Source: Bacillota bacterium (GTDB lineage Bacteria > Bacillota > Clostridia > Lachnospirales > Lachnospiraceae). Taken from it: 39,716 nt of DNA. Of this stretch, positions 1 through 8,422 are shown piece after piece. The notes under the pieces are model-generated. The model was not told the origin of the DNA. It did not search any database and saw nothing but the letters and a program-made list of their open reading frames with translations. Both the position numbers and the translations under genes were made by a program. Where the stretch lies: contig JAEZUR010000038.1 in the NCBI GenBank assembly GCA_023420935.1, forward strand, positions 1 to 39,716, read 5' to 3'. Within the stretch, counting starts at the first letter, position 1, and every line of letters begins with the position of its first letter.

Positions 1-89
1 TGTACAAATACATCTTCTCCACCATTATCGTTTGTAATAAATCCAAATCCTTTTTGCGCGTTAAACCATTTCACTGTACCGTTATTCAT
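1..89 (-). CDS. Cold-shock protein (CspA family), partial
   Basis: The first 29 residues of a CspA/CspB-type cold-shock protein; the rest lies beyond the left edge of the window. The translation begins MNNGTVKWFNAQKGFGFI, which contains the RNP1 RNA-binding motif (KGFGFI), and DVFV of RNP2 follows. Members are about 65-70 residue OB-fold proteins that bind single-stranded RNA and DNA and melt mRNA structure in the cold. The ATG is set 7 bases after a perfect GGAGG (positions 96-100). A promoter and a long hairpin lie in the roughly 120-base leader, as is usual for cold-shock mRNAs. The family call is certain; which paralogue it is cannot be told. Confidence 0.95.
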   Translation of the reverse strand, partial: MNNGTVKWFNAQKGFGFITNDNGGEDVFV

Positions 90-123
90 ATCAGTACCTC
101 CATTTTATTATTTGTATCAATAT

Positions 124-186
124 TTAAAAAAAGTTAGCACATATTTGTAAATCATCAAAGAACAACTTACAAACACAAGCTAACTT
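124..186 (-). promoter_or_regulatory. Terminator-like hairpin inside the csp leader
   Basis: The arms 131-150 and 167-186 pair over 20 positions in minus-strand RNA, with one U-U mismatch, three G-U pairs and a 16-base loop. A run of U (complement of 126-132) follows at once. It sits between the predicted csp promoter and the csp start codon. It could be an attenuator, a cold-responsive RNA switch, or a stabilising leader. The pairing is seen; the role is inferred. Confidence 0.6.
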
Positions 187-217
187 AAATTTTTCAAATT
201 GATTACTTAATCACTTT

Positions 218-245
218 ATCATATAATACAGAATAAGTCAATCAA
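218..245 (-). promoter_or_regulatory. Predicted csp promoter
   Basis: Read on the minus strand: -35 TTGATT (240-245), a 16-base spacer, -10 TATGAT (218-223). Transcription would start near 211, giving a leader of about 120 bases before the csp ATG. Confidence 0.5.
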
Positions 246-329
246 TCCAGATCGATTCTACATATCCGTTCTTTTGTTTGGAAAAGAACAACATTTTCTA
301 GTAATAAATACAAGAGAATTCTAATGTAT

Positions 330-827
330 TTACAACAGTAGCGCTTTTTCGAGCTTTGCCTCAGCTTGCTCTATGGAAATTTTAAGCGCTGTTGCAAACT
401 CTATGTTGAGCAACTTACTGATACGTAGTAGATTCCGGTCATCGTTCATACATAGTTTTTTGCCACTGGCGGTTTTTAATAAACGCTCCTTAAAAATCCC
501 CTTCATCATGCATAGGGCACGTTCACATTGACATGATTTTATTATCTCATTATATTCTCGATCTCTCACTTTGTCGTTAGGAGAATAGAGAGGTTCCATA
601 GTAGGTATATTGGCTAGTAATTTATTTGCTTCTTCTTCCGTAATAATTGCTCTAAGTTTTGTGTCGTCGTGATTCACCTTCACATATATGGTTCCATTAT
701 TGGTCTCACTTAAGGATTGCATCTGATAGTATGTTTCTTTGGAATCCACAAAGTCAGGAATTCCAATATCCCGAATCACACATACACCACCATTTGAATA
801 CACGATAATATCATTTACTTTATACAA
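330..827 (-). CDS. CarD-like transcription regulator
   Basis: A 165-residue protein whose first ~65 residues match the CarD/CdnL/TRCF RNA-polymerase-interacting fold: a beta-rich start with NDIIVYSNGGVCVIRDIG, then YYQMQSL, IYVKVN and an LRAIITEEEA segment. The rest is helical, as in the C-terminal DNA-contacting part of CarD proteins. Family members bind the polymerase beta subunit and steady the open promoter complex. This is a short clostridial type with little similarity outside the N-terminal core, so it may act on a few promoters rather than as a global factor. The start is TTG at 825-827, behind a weak GGTAGG; no better in-frame start is seen. It has its own extended -10 promoter. Confidence 0.75.
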   Translation of the reverse strand: MYKVNDIIVYSNGGVCVIRDIGIPDFVDSKETYYQMQSLSETNNGTIYVKVNHDDTKLRAIITEEEANKLLANIPTMEPLYSPNDKVRDREYNEIIKSCQCERALCMMKGIFKERLLKTASGKKLCMNDDRNLLRISKLLNIEFATALKISIEQAEAKLEKALLL

Positions 828-868
828 TTTGCCTACCCATCTTTCTGGACTTGTTAATAGATAATTCC

Positions 869-877
869 ATTATAACA
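869..877 (-). promoter_or_regulatory. Extended -10 promoter of the CarD-like gene
   Basis: The minus strand reads TGTTATAAT, a perfect -10 with the TGN extension, 42 bases before the TTG start. No good -35 is seen, which is normal for extended -10 promoters. The same nine bases recur before the UPF0316, ndh2 and response-regulator genes. Confidence 0.5.
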
Positions 878-899
878 CAAAATGTTATCAAATGGGGAT

Positions 900-2036
900 T
901 TATTCTGCATTTTGTTTCTTGTCAAAAACAGAAGACACATCTTTAATGATACGAACAACCTCTAAATGTTGAGGACAGACTGTTTCACACAATCCACATT
1001 GAATACATGTATCTGCCTTATGACCATCCCCAGTAAGTCCTTCATAAAAGAAATGTGGACGCATATCTTCACCATACGTTTTAATAGTATTAAAAGCACG
1101 AATCATATCCGGTATTAGAATCTGTTGTGGACATCCATCCACACAGTAACGGCATCCAGTACATGGCACGGTAGGCGCACTGAGTAAAATCTCAGAAACC
1201 TGATCCAACCCTTCTTGTTCTGCATGTGTAAAAGGTTGAAACTCAGACATAGTCTTAAGATTATCTTTCATTTGATCCATATCAGACATACCACTTAAAA
1301 TTGTCATAATACCGTCTAAAGACGCAAGGTAACGAAATGCCCAAGAAGCGATAGAATCATCTGGACGTAGTTTCTTAAGAATCTCCTCTAACTCAGGTGT
1401 TAGATTGGCTAACGTACCTCCTTTTACTGGCTCCATTACAATAATTGGCTTATCATATTTGCGCGCAACCTCGTAACATTTCCCAGACTGAACAATCTTA
1501 TTATCCCAATCTGCATAATTAATCTGTAGCTGCACAAATTCAACCTCTGGGTGTGCGGCCAATACTTCATCAAGTAATTCTGGGCTATCATGGAAAGAGA
1601 ATCCAAAATGCTTAATGAGACCCTTTTCTTTCATTTTTAATGCCCAGTCCCAGCATTGAAATTCATTATACTTTTCTAAATGTCCCTCTTCTATGCTATG
1701 CAATAGGTAATAGTCAAAGTATTCTGCTCCAGTTCTCTCTAACTGTTCATCGAAAATGCGTTGTACATCAGCTTGTGTCTTTAACTCCCAAGCTGGTAGT
1801 TTGGTGGCAACCTGGAAGGACTCTCTGGGATGTCTCTTTACTAAGGCTTCCTTTACTACTCCTTCGGATTTACCTCCATGATAAATATATGCGGTATCAA
1901 AGTAATGGAACCCTTTTTCTAAACATGCATCAACCATTTCACATACTTGATCCATATCTATTTCATTCTCTCTCATTGGCAATCTCATTAAACCAAATCC
2001 TAATTTTGGCATGGTTAATAATTCATTTTTACTCAT
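900..2036 (-). CDS. Aldo/keto reductase with C-terminal 4Fe-4S ferredoxin domain
   Basis: A 378-residue two-part protein. Residues ~1-270 form an aldo/keto reductase barrel: GFGLMRLP at the start, FDTAYIYHGGKSE with the catalytic Asp/Tyr, ATKLP with the Lys, and LLHS. Residues ~290-355 carry two full CxxCxxCxxxC clusters (C292/295/298/302 and C344/347/350/354), enough for two 4Fe-4S centres. Such fused enzymes are typical of anaerobes and probably couple carbonyl reduction to ferredoxin-type electron flow; the substrate is unknown. The ATG at 2034-2036 is chosen because AGGAGG lies 6 bases upstream; an earlier in-frame ATG at 2051 lies inside that ribosome site and is rejected. The promoter looks MerR-controlled. 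Confidence 0.9.
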   Translation of the reverse strand: MSKNELLTMPKLGFGLMRLPMRENEIDMDQVCEMVDACLEKGFHYFDTAYIYHGGKSEGVVKEALVKRHPRESFQVATKLPAWELKTQADVQRIFDEQLERTGAEYFDYYLLHSIEEGHLEKYNEFQCWDWALKMKEKGLIKHFGFSFHDSPELLDEVLAAHPEVEFVQLQINYADWDNKIVQSGKCYEVARKYDKPIIVMEPVKGGTLANLTPELEEILKKLRPDDSIASWAFRYLASLDGIMTILSGMSDMDQMKDNLKTMSEFQPFTHAEQEGLDQVSEILLSAPTVPCTGCRYCVDGCPQQILIPDMIRAFNTIKTYGEDMRPHFFYEGLTGDGHKADTCIQCGLCETVCPQHLEVVRIIKDVSSVFDKKQNAE

Positions 2037-2100
2037 TGTAATCCTCCTCATTACAATAAAGCTTTCAGACTTTATTGATAAACTTTATGAAATATATCTA

Positions 2101-2131
2101 ATCATACATCTTAAAGTTAACTCAAAGTCAA
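2101..2131 (-). promoter_or_regulatory. MerR-type promoter with 19-base spacer and dyad
   Basis: Read on the minus strand: -35 TTGACT (2126-2131), a 19-base spacer, -10 TATGAT (2101-2106). The spacer holds the dyad CTTTGAGTTAACTTTAAG, centred on GTTAAC. A long spacer filled by a dyad is the hallmark of promoters untwisted by MerR-family activators. The matching regulator is not in this window. Confidence 0.65.
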
Positions 2132-2169
2132 TCATTTTTAGAAATTATTTAGAAATTATTTCAGTAGAA

Positions 2170-2688
2170 TTATTTCTTAATAAGTCCATAACCTCCATAG
2201 ATAGGCTTGACATCGTTAATGGTTATCACAACATTCTCCTGAACCTCTTTGATCATTGTAACAACACTTTTATAATCCTTTCTCCTTATATTCATAAGAA
2301 GTACATTTCTATTATAGTTCATGCCTTTTCCTTCAATCACAGTTACCGCGTATCCTTTTGCACGAATTTTATTGGCTAATTCAGCACCATTGATTTCTTT
2401 CACAATCGCTTCCACTCTGACATTTCCAATGGCTAGAGTTTGTTCCAGTATAGAACCCACGTAATTTCCTAATGCAAACCCAGCAGCATATACCACTACC
2501 TTTATTGGATCCTCACTAATATTAACAAGAACAGTAGATGCCAGAATAACCCAAAGTATTACTTCAATAAAACCAAGACAAGCACCAATCACTCTTTCTC
2601 CTCTTGCTATAAGTACAATTCTTGTTGTACCAATACTAACTTCTATCATTTTAAAAATTAAGATTAAAAAATACAGCATAATATTCAT
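2170..2688 (-). CDS. UPF0316 family membrane protein (DUF5698/DUF2179)
   Basis: A 172-residue protein of the UPF0316 family. The N-terminal half is a DUF5698-type membrane domain of about three helices (residues ~3-17, ~31-58, ~64-84) containing EVSIGTTRIVLIARGE and the glycine-rich YAAGFALGNYVGS. The C-terminal half (~90-170) is a soluble DUF2179 alpha/beta domain, a fold that binds small ligands in other membrane proteins. The function is unknown; related DUF2179 domains have been linked to nucleotide sensing. Its ATG lies 7 bases after AAGGAGG. It stands alone, with its own promoter upstream. Confidence 0.85.
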   Translation of the reverse strand: MNIMLYFLILIFKMIEVSIGTTRIVLIARGERVIGACLGFIEVILWVILASTVLVNISEDPIKVVVYAAGFALGNYVGSILEQTLAIGNVRVEAIVKEINGAELANKIRAKGYAVTVIEGKGMNYNRNVLLMNIRRKDYKSVVTMIKEVQENVVITINDVKPIYGGYGLIKK

Positions 2689-2790
2689 TTGTATTACCTC
2701 CTTATCGAAAAACTACATTGCTATCCAATAGGTTTCAACAATAATTTGTGTGTAATATCTATATCATCTAAAAGAACTGTTGTTACATTA

Positions 2791-2799
2791 ATTATAACA
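2791..2799 (-). promoter_or_regulatory. Extended -10 promoter of the UPF0316 gene
   Basis: The minus strand reads TGTTATAAT about 100 bases before the ATG. No convincing -35 is seen. Confidence 0.45.
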
Positions 2800-2856
2800 T
2801 AAATTATCATATAACCCAAATCATGTCCTACCTTCTTAGTATCTTAACAGGAAAGC

Positions 2857-2896
2857 AAAAAAATTCCTTATCAACCAAAAAGGAAGTAAGGAATTT
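2857..2896 (-). terminator. Rho-independent terminator after the flavodoxin-like gene
   Basis: Ten-base-pair arms (2861-2870 and 2887-2896) with a 16-base loop, then a run of seven U on the minus strand (complement of 2857-2863). It closes the GH2/flavodoxin operon. Confidence 0.8.
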
Positions 2897-2947
2897 CGTT
2901 AACTATCTATGAAATTACGGATCAACCTAATGTAACATTGGAATTAA

Positions 2948-3637
2948 TCAAATCCACCCATTCTCTTCCCAATGCTTTTTGTCCACTTGATTCCAGGTAT
3001 TATTCTTCTGTTGCATTTTCATAAGGCGAAACAGAAATCTGTACTTCATCCCCGGTTTAACTTTACCAAACTTCTTTTGAATTTGTCGGGCTATTTTGTT
3101 CACCCTAGCTTCTATCTTTTGTTTCTTCTCTGGTTTCACATCATTCCAAGACATGGCAGCCACGCATTCTGATATCCGATATATCCTTGGAATACCCCAC
3201 CAGAACAACTGCTGCTTGATTGATTTGGTTACTGCTCCAGCTCCAACACCTGCGGTGGTAGATATGGCCACTCCAATTTTTTTTACCATGGAAGGATGTG
3301 GTCTGTGTGACATCCAACGGTAAGCCATATGGTCAAAAAATGTTTTAAGCTGTCCTGTCATACCCATACAATAATTAGGTGACTCTCCAATTACAATATC
3401 TGCCGCTTCAATCACCTCAATGTCAGTCTCAATCTGTTCCCGATGAGGACATAAGGTTTCATCCTTTAAGATACAGGTAAAGCATCCTACACATGGTTTG
3501 ATTTGATTTACATAGAGTTCAACAATTTCCATATCTTCATCATCCTTGAACCGATTAACCAAATTGTCTAATAGTAATTTGGTTATATGGTATGTGCTAC
3601 CCTTATGGGTCTGCCCATGTATCACAACTATTTTCAT
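2948..3637 (-). CDS. Flavodoxin-like NAD(P)H-dependent oxidoreductase
   Basis: A 229-residue flavodoxin-fold protein. The N-terminus (KIVVIHGQTHKGSTYHI) is the FMN phosphate-binding loop. An iron-sulfur-flavoprotein-like CVGCFTCILKDETLCPHR segment follows at ~50-66, then IVIGESPNYCMGMTGQLKTF and ISTTAGVGAG as in WrbA/NADPH-dependent FMN reductases. It probably passes electrons from NAD(P)H through FMN to a small molecule or quinone; the acceptor is not evident. It starts 8 bases after the GH2 stop codon, with GAGGTAGAG as ribosome site, so the two are one operon. Cys pairs could bind an iron-sulfur centre, but only four cysteines are close together, so this stays open. Confidence 0.8.
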   Translation of the reverse strand: MKIVVIHGQTHKGSTYHITKLLLDNLVNRFKDDEDMEIVELYVNQIKPCVGCFTCILKDETLCPHREQIETDIEVIEAADIVIGESPNYCMGMTGQLKTFFDHMAYRWMSHRPHPSMVKKIGVAISTTAGVGAGAVTKSIKQQLFWWGIPRIYRISECVAAMSWNDVKPEKKQKIEARVNKIARQIQKKFGKVKPGMKYRFLFRLMKMQQKNNTWNQVDKKHWEENGWI

Positions 3638-3645
3638 ACTCTACC

Positions 3646-5397
3646 TCAACTCTCAATTTTTAATCGTTCTGCAATTTCTAACATTTCTTCTTGGTTGACT
3701 TTTAGTACACGTCGGTCATAGGTAAAAAGTCCATTGGTTTCATCTTCAACATCGCTTACTTGGGTATAGATTGCTGCACAAAGCCCATTTGGTATCTGAC
3801 TTGCAACTTCATCCAAATATAAATCAGTTAAAGCCGCTTGAAACTCCTTTTGGTTCGAAAAGAAACGATATCCATAGGTATTATTCAGGTTATAGGAATG
3901 TAGGGGTATTTTATAGGAATATCCACCAAACTCAGATATTACAACCGGACGTCCATCCCTATTGATTGAAATAGGAACAAAATAAATATGCTTACTTAAC
4001 ACATCGCTTTCCTTCTGCTGAAACCAACCTGAAGTGCTGTCCACAAACCTGGAGTCATCCCATTCTTTTACTAACCGATACATTTTATCACTGTCAAACT
4101 GTCCCCATCCTTCATTGAAAATTGTCCAATAACAGATAGATGGGAAATTGTATAGATATTCGATTGTCTCCTTTACTTCCCGTTTAAAATTCTCTTTGAC
4201 AGAAGGTTCACGGAATAAAAAAGCGTCATTTAAGTTAGAGAATCCAATGGTTGGAAGTGCGGTATCTCTTAAGAAAGAATAGTGCCCGTTATTCACCATA
4301 TCCTGAAAGACAACCATTCCTATGGTATCACACAAGTAGTAATACCACGCGGGCTCGATTTTAATATGTTTCCGCAGAGTATTAAAACCCAACTTCTTCA
4401 TAGCATGAATATCCTTTGTAAATCCATTGATACTAGCTGGTAGATAGATACCATCACTATAGTAACCTTGATCTAGTAAACCATGAAAAAAGTAAGGTTT
4501 CCCGTTTAGACATAGACGTTTTATTCCTTCTACTTTCTCTATGGTCAGGGTTCTTAATGCAAAATAGGATACCACTTTATCACATTCTGTCAAGAGCTCA
4601 AATTGATATAAGTACGGATTCTCTGGAGTCCAATGTATGGCCTTCGGAATTGAAATCGTTATAACAGAATCTACGAACTCTTGCTGTATCAAACCATCTA
4701 CCGTATAGATTCTTATTTCTTTTTTCGTTGCAATCGAGTCGACCATTATGGTTACTTCATCAAGAGTGGGTTTTATTTTAACATCTTTTATGTAGTCCTG
4801 TGAAACACTTTCCATCCAAACTGTCTGCCATATGCCAGAGACCGGGGTATACCACATACCTCCCCGCTTTCTTTTCTGCTTGCCATAGGGTAATCGATGA
4901 TCCAGATTATCTTTCACCTTCACAACCAAGATATTCTCCAACTGTATGTGGCTGGTGATATCAACGCTAAATGGTAAATACCCACCCACATGCTCCATGA
5001 GTTTTGTTCCATTCATATAGATAGTTGCAATCTGATCTACTGCGCCGAAATGCAAAATCACTTTATCTTTTATAAATTCAGAAGGTATCTGAAAAGATTT
5101 CTTATAATACATATATCTATGCTTCTGTGGGATTTTATGTACTCCAGACAAGATTGATTCTGGCGAAAAAGGCACCTGAATCTCCATAGGAAATACTTCT
5201 GGTATTTCTGATTCCTTTGTAATAGCAAATCCCCATACTCCATTTAAATTAATATAAGAATCCCTCTTTAACTGTGGTCTTGGATACTCTTGCCATGGTA
5301 TACCCGAGAGATTCTCCCCATCCTCTGTCAACATATCATTATAGCTATTTTTCTCTCGTCGTAGCAGCCTAAATTTCTTATTAATTACTGTTTTCAT
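3646..5397 (-). CDS. Glycoside hydrolase family 2 protein
   Basis: A 583-residue GH2 enzyme (beta-galactosidase/glucuronidase/mannosidase superfamily). Residues ~40-200 form the jelly-roll sugar-binding domain, ~200-285 the Ig-like domain, and ~286-583 the TIM barrel. The catalytic acid/base is E429 in TIFNEGWGQ and the nucleophile E489 in VVISEFGGYS. It has no signal peptide, so it acts inside the cell on imported sugars or glycosides. It is short for GH2, and the usual NxRxSHYP of beta-galactosidases reads NTLRKHIK here, so the substrate cannot be named. The ATG follows a GGGGTG ribosome site; the start is otherwise unsupported. It is first in an operon with the flavodoxin-like gene. Confidence 0.9.
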   Translation of the reverse strand: MKTVINKKFRLLRREKNSYNDMLTEDGENLSGIPWQEYPRPQLKRDSYINLNGVWGFAITKESEIPEVFPMEIQVPFSPESILSGVHKIPQKHRYMYYKKSFQIPSEFIKDKVILHFGAVDQIATIYMNGTKLMEHVGGYLPFSVDITSHIQLENILVVKVKDNLDHRLPYGKQKRKRGGMWYTPVSGIWQTVWMESVSQDYIKDVKIKPTLDEVTIMVDSIATKKEIRIYTVDGLIQQEFVDSVITISIPKAIHWTPENPYLYQFELLTECDKVVSYFALRTLTIEKVEGIKRLCLNGKPYFFHGLLDQGYYSDGIYLPASINGFTKDIHAMKKLGFNTLRKHIKIEPAWYYYLCDTIGMVVFQDMVNNGHYSFLRDTALPTIGFSNLNDAFLFREPSVKENFKREVKETIEYLYNFPSICYWTIFNEGWGQFDSDKMYRLVKEWDDSRFVDSTSGWFQQKESDVLSKHIYFVPISINRDGRPVVISEFGGYSYKIPLHSYNLNNTYGYRFFSNQKEFQAALTDLYLDEVASQIPNGLCAAIYTQVSDVEDETNGLFTYDRRVLKVNQEEMLEIAERLKIES

Positions 5398-5425
5398 AAT
5401 TCACCCCAAATGTTTGATTAATCTT

Positions 5426-5454
5426 ATCATAATCTTTCCACTATTATATTACAA
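5426..5454 (-). promoter_or_regulatory. Predicted promoter of the GH2/flavodoxin operon
   Basis: Read on the minus strand: -35 TTGTAA (5449-5454), 17 bases, -10 TATGAT (5426-5431), about 30 bases before the GH2 ATG. Confidence 0.5.
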
Positions 5455-5473
5455 CTTATGCCTACTAGCAACG

Positions 5474-5513
5474 AAAAATGGCTGTCTCGTAATAGCAATT
5501 ACATGAGACAGCC
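5474..5513 (-). terminator. Rho-independent terminator after the MFS gene
   Basis: Nine-base-pair GC-rich arms (5480-5488 and 5505-5513), with an inner GTAAT/ATTAC stem, followed on the minus strand by a U run (complement of 5474-5478). Confidence 0.8.
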
Positions 5514-5533
5514 TATCATCTTATCATATTAAC

Positions 5534-6784
5534 TTATCGCATTGTTACCTTTTTTCTTAGCACCAGATAAGAAGCAATACGTAACAACATTTCAATTCCC
5601 AAGAACAGGTATAACGCTTTTAAATTCGCTCCCAGAAGAATATATAGTCTAACGCCTAACAATGGAGAGATACAGTTACTTAAGGTAATTAAAAGCGTAT
5701 AAATACTTAGCATTACTGACTGTCCTTCTTTTGGTAAGATGTTTAGCACCATCTGAATCACAATAAGATTCACACAACCTTGTGGCATAGCTAAGACAAC
5801 GCAGATCAACATAAATGTCCAAGCACGTATACCGACTGGCATAAACATACATCCAGCGATGGCAATTGGAAACAAGATAAGCCCAACCACTACCACCATT
5901 AAAGTCTTTGAAAGACCCTTTTTTACATTCATTCTTGCGAAAAATCCTATGGTAAGCATCTGGGCAATACTAGCAAGCGCATTGTAGTAACCAAGCTGTG
6001 ACTCAGTCATTCCAATATATTGCACCTGACCAATATACCACATACTCCAATCTAGTTGCCACGTGGCATAGAAAAATAGCATGGAGAGAAAGAAAACTCT
6101 TAACTTTTTATCTTTCATGATACGCACCACAGCAACTTTTACTGCTGCAAGATTAGCATTTAACACTTCCCCTTCCTCAAGTTCCTTTGTACCACCGGGC
6201 ACCATTCGGATAAGGAATGCTTGGGTAAATAAGGATATGGCACAGAAATAAAAGAATATCCGAAGAACCCCAACTTTGCTATCTGCAGTGGATAATCCAG
6301 CCATTAGTATTCCACATACCAATGGAACAATGGCACCCACAAAATACATAAATTGATTACGAACTGCATAGACACTGTTTCGTTCCTTATTCTTTACTAC
6401 ACTTCCAAAGAATAATTGCCACTGCGCATTATAGATTCCCAAAAATCCCATACTGATTCCTAAGAAAAGAAAGAACCATATCATTTCATTTTCTTGTATC
6501 ATTGGTACCGTTGCATAACCCAAATAGGAAAATCCCATAATGCATAGCAAAATCATTGGTACCGTCTTCGTAGATCGGCATTTCTCTGCCAGTATTCCAA
6601 TTGGAATCATGAATAGGATTGCTACCAGATTGGGAATCGTTTGAATCAAACCAATCTGTGTATCGGTGGCACCAAGATTTGTAGCATATATAGTATTTCC
6701 AAGATTATTGATTGCAATGATAAATTGAAAGAGTGTTCCTTCCATTGCAAACAAATAAATCAATGTATTTTTAGAAAATTTCAT
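5534..6784 (-). CDS. MFS transporter
   Basis: A 416-residue major facilitator superfamily membrane protein with about 12 hydrophobic segments. The cytoplasmic loop after helix 2 has the MFS motif-A-like GILAEKCRSTKTVP (residues ~63-76), and a charged central loop (ELEEGEVLNAN, then MKDKKLR) parts the two halves. The substrate cannot be read from sequence; proton-driven export of a small molecule is the family norm. It begins 17 bases after the MATE stop with GAGG about 12 bases before the ATG, so the two transporters are probably co-transcribed. Their shared divergent AraC regulator may control both. Confidence 0.85.
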   Translation of the reverse strand: MKFSKNTLIYLFAMEGTLFQFIIAINNLGNTIYATNLGATDTQIGLIQTIPNLVAILFMIPIGILAEKCRSTKTVPMILLCIMGFSYLGYATVPMIQENEMIWFFLFLGISMGFLGIYNAQWQLFFGSVVKNKERNSVYAVRNQFMYFVGAIVPLVCGILMAGLSTADSKVGVLRIFFYFCAISLFTQAFLIRMVPGGTKELEEGEVLNANLAAVKVAVVRIMKDKKLRVFFLSMLFFYATWQLDWSMWYIGQVQYIGMTESQLGYYNALASIAQMLTIGFFARMNVKKGLSKTLMVVVVGLILFPIAIAGCMFMPVGIRAWTFMLICVVLAMPQGCVNLIVIQMVLNILPKEGQSVMLSIYTLLITLSNCISPLLGVRLYILLGANLKALYLFLGIEMLLRIASYLVLRKKVTMR

Positions 6785-6801
6785 AAAATATAGTTTACCT
6801 C

Positions 6802-8160
6802 TTACATTTCCTTATGTATTAACGACATGCTTTTCCATTTTCCTTGTTTGTACCTTATAAAACTAAATACCCCTGTGATAAACCATGTGAGGCCTGATGT
6901 GAGCCAGATTCCCCATACTCCAATGAAAGCGACAGATACGAGTAATGCTGAAAATGCTACTCTACCAAACACTTCGACCATGCCAACCATCATGGCATAG
7001 GCTGCATCCCCCACCCCATTTAACATTCCTCTTGTTACGTATATCATTCCTAATGGAAAATAGAAGCAACTAGTAATTCTCAATGCCTTACTACCAAATG
7101 CGATGACATCTGCATCATTTACAAAAGATCTCATAATAAAGCTACTAGAAACTTGCATTATCAAGAACATACATAAACTAAATACTAGAACTACAATAAC
7201 ACTCTTATGATAACCTTTCCGTACTCGATCAATTTTTCTCGCTCCAATATTCTGGCCTGCAAAAGTAGAAACTGCCGCACCGAGTGAATTAAATGGCTGT
7301 TGCACTAATTGCTCAATTCGATTGGTTGCCGTAAATGCCGCCATAACATGTTCTCCAAATGTATTAACAACACCTTGAAGAATCACACAGGAAATCGCTA
7401 CGAAAGCCGATTGTGCAGCAACTGGCACACCTATTTTGATACTTTTCCAAATAATATGTTTCTCTATCTTCATATCAGAAATATGTATTCGAAAATAAGG
7501 ATTCGTGCACACAGCGTATATGATACAACTGATAGCCGATAATGCTTGCGACATAATGGTAGCAATCCCAGCTCCTTGCACACCCATATGAAACACACAG
7601 ACAAATAATAAATCCAACACAATATTTACTAAGCTTGCTATAATCAAAAAGATAAGTGGTGTTTTAGAATCACCTAGCGATCTTAAAATTGCGGAAACCG
7701 CATTATACATAGCAACCGCAATAATTCCTCCACAAACAATCTGCATATAAGATACAGCATCATCTAAGATGAGGTCGGATGTATTCATTAAGATCAGTAT
7801 TTTTCTCGCAAAAATAATACTCAAACTGCTCATAAGAAACCCAGCTGTTACTGTTAAATAGATGGAGTTAGCGATGGCTTTCTTAATTTCTTTTTCTTGT
7901 TTCGCACCAAAATACTGTGAAATCAAGATTCCTACGCCTGTTGAGAGACCAATGCACAAGGAAAAGAATAAGAAATGAAGCGATCCTGATGTTCCCACTG
8001 CTGCTAATGCATCTGCACCAACAAACTTACCAACAATAATAGAATTAATAATATTATAAAGTTGTTGAAATATATTTCCAATTAACATTGGCAACGCAAA
8101 TTTCATCAACAAAGAGAACTCATTTCCCTCGGTCATGTTGTATGTTTTAGATTCTGACAT
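6802..8160 (-). CDS. MATE family efflux transporter
   Basis: A 452-residue member of the MATE (multidrug and toxin extrusion) family, usual length, with about 12 membrane helices. The start has MTEGNEFSLLMKFALPMLIGNIFQQLYNIINSI in pieces typical of the NorM/DinF-like bacterial branch, and QQPFNSLGAAVSTFAGQNIG marks the second half. Family members pump cationic drugs or metabolites out in exchange for Na+ or H+. The ATG lies 6 bases after TAGGAG. It is the first gene of a probable MATE-MFS operon, divergent from an AraC-type regulator. Confidence 0.92.
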   Translation of the reverse strand: MSESKTYNMTEGNEFSLLMKFALPMLIGNIFQQLYNIINSIIVGKFVGADALAAVGTSGSLHFLFFSLCIGLSTGVGILISQYFGAKQEKEIKKAIANSIYLTVTAGFLMSSLSIIFARKILILMNTSDLILDDAVSYMQIVCGGIIAVAMYNAVSAILRSLGDSKTPLIFLIIASLVNIVLDLLFVCVFHMGVQGAGIATIMSQALSAISCIIYAVCTNPYFRIHISDMKIEKHIIWKSIKIGVPVAAQSAFVAISCVILQGVVNTFGEHVMAAFTATNRIEQLVQQPFNSLGAAVSTFAGQNIGARKIDRVRKGYHKSVIVVLVFSLCMFLIMQVSSSFIMRSFVNDADVIAFGSKALRITSCFYFPLGMIYVTRGMLNGVGDAAYAMMVGMVEVFGRVAFSALLVSVAFIGVWGIWLTSGLTWFITGVFSFIRYKQGKWKSMSLIHKEM

Positions 8161-8319
8161 GATATCTCCTAACCGTTTTTTATACTTTCTTACAATTCAA
8201 ATTGACTTATTTCGAACCGCATTGATTCATTATATAATTTTAACTCTGTATATTCTATTTACTATTTGCGAACTATTGCCCATTTCTTGCGATTTTTCTT
8301 TAAATAATTTAGTATTTAT

Positions 8320-8348
8320 TTTACTTTTCGATAGAAATCTGCTATTAT
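8320..8348 (+). promoter_or_regulatory. Predicted promoter of the AraC-type regulator
   Basis: -35 TTTACT (8320-8325), exactly 17 bases, -10 TATTAT (8343-8348), 74 bases before the ATG. The remaining bases back to 8161 are AT-rich and should hold the promoter of the MATE operon; I see no strong match there. Confidence 0.55.
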
Positions 8349-8422
8349 CAAGGGGAGTCTAGCAAAATATGAGATGAATTACTGCAGATAAAATTAATGA
8401 TTAAAATAAGGTGAGTGATGAT

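Noticed and set aside
2011..2379. Plus-strand frame across the UPF0316 gene end
   Set aside because: No family similarity and it overlaps the MerR-type promoter and a clear minus-strand gene.
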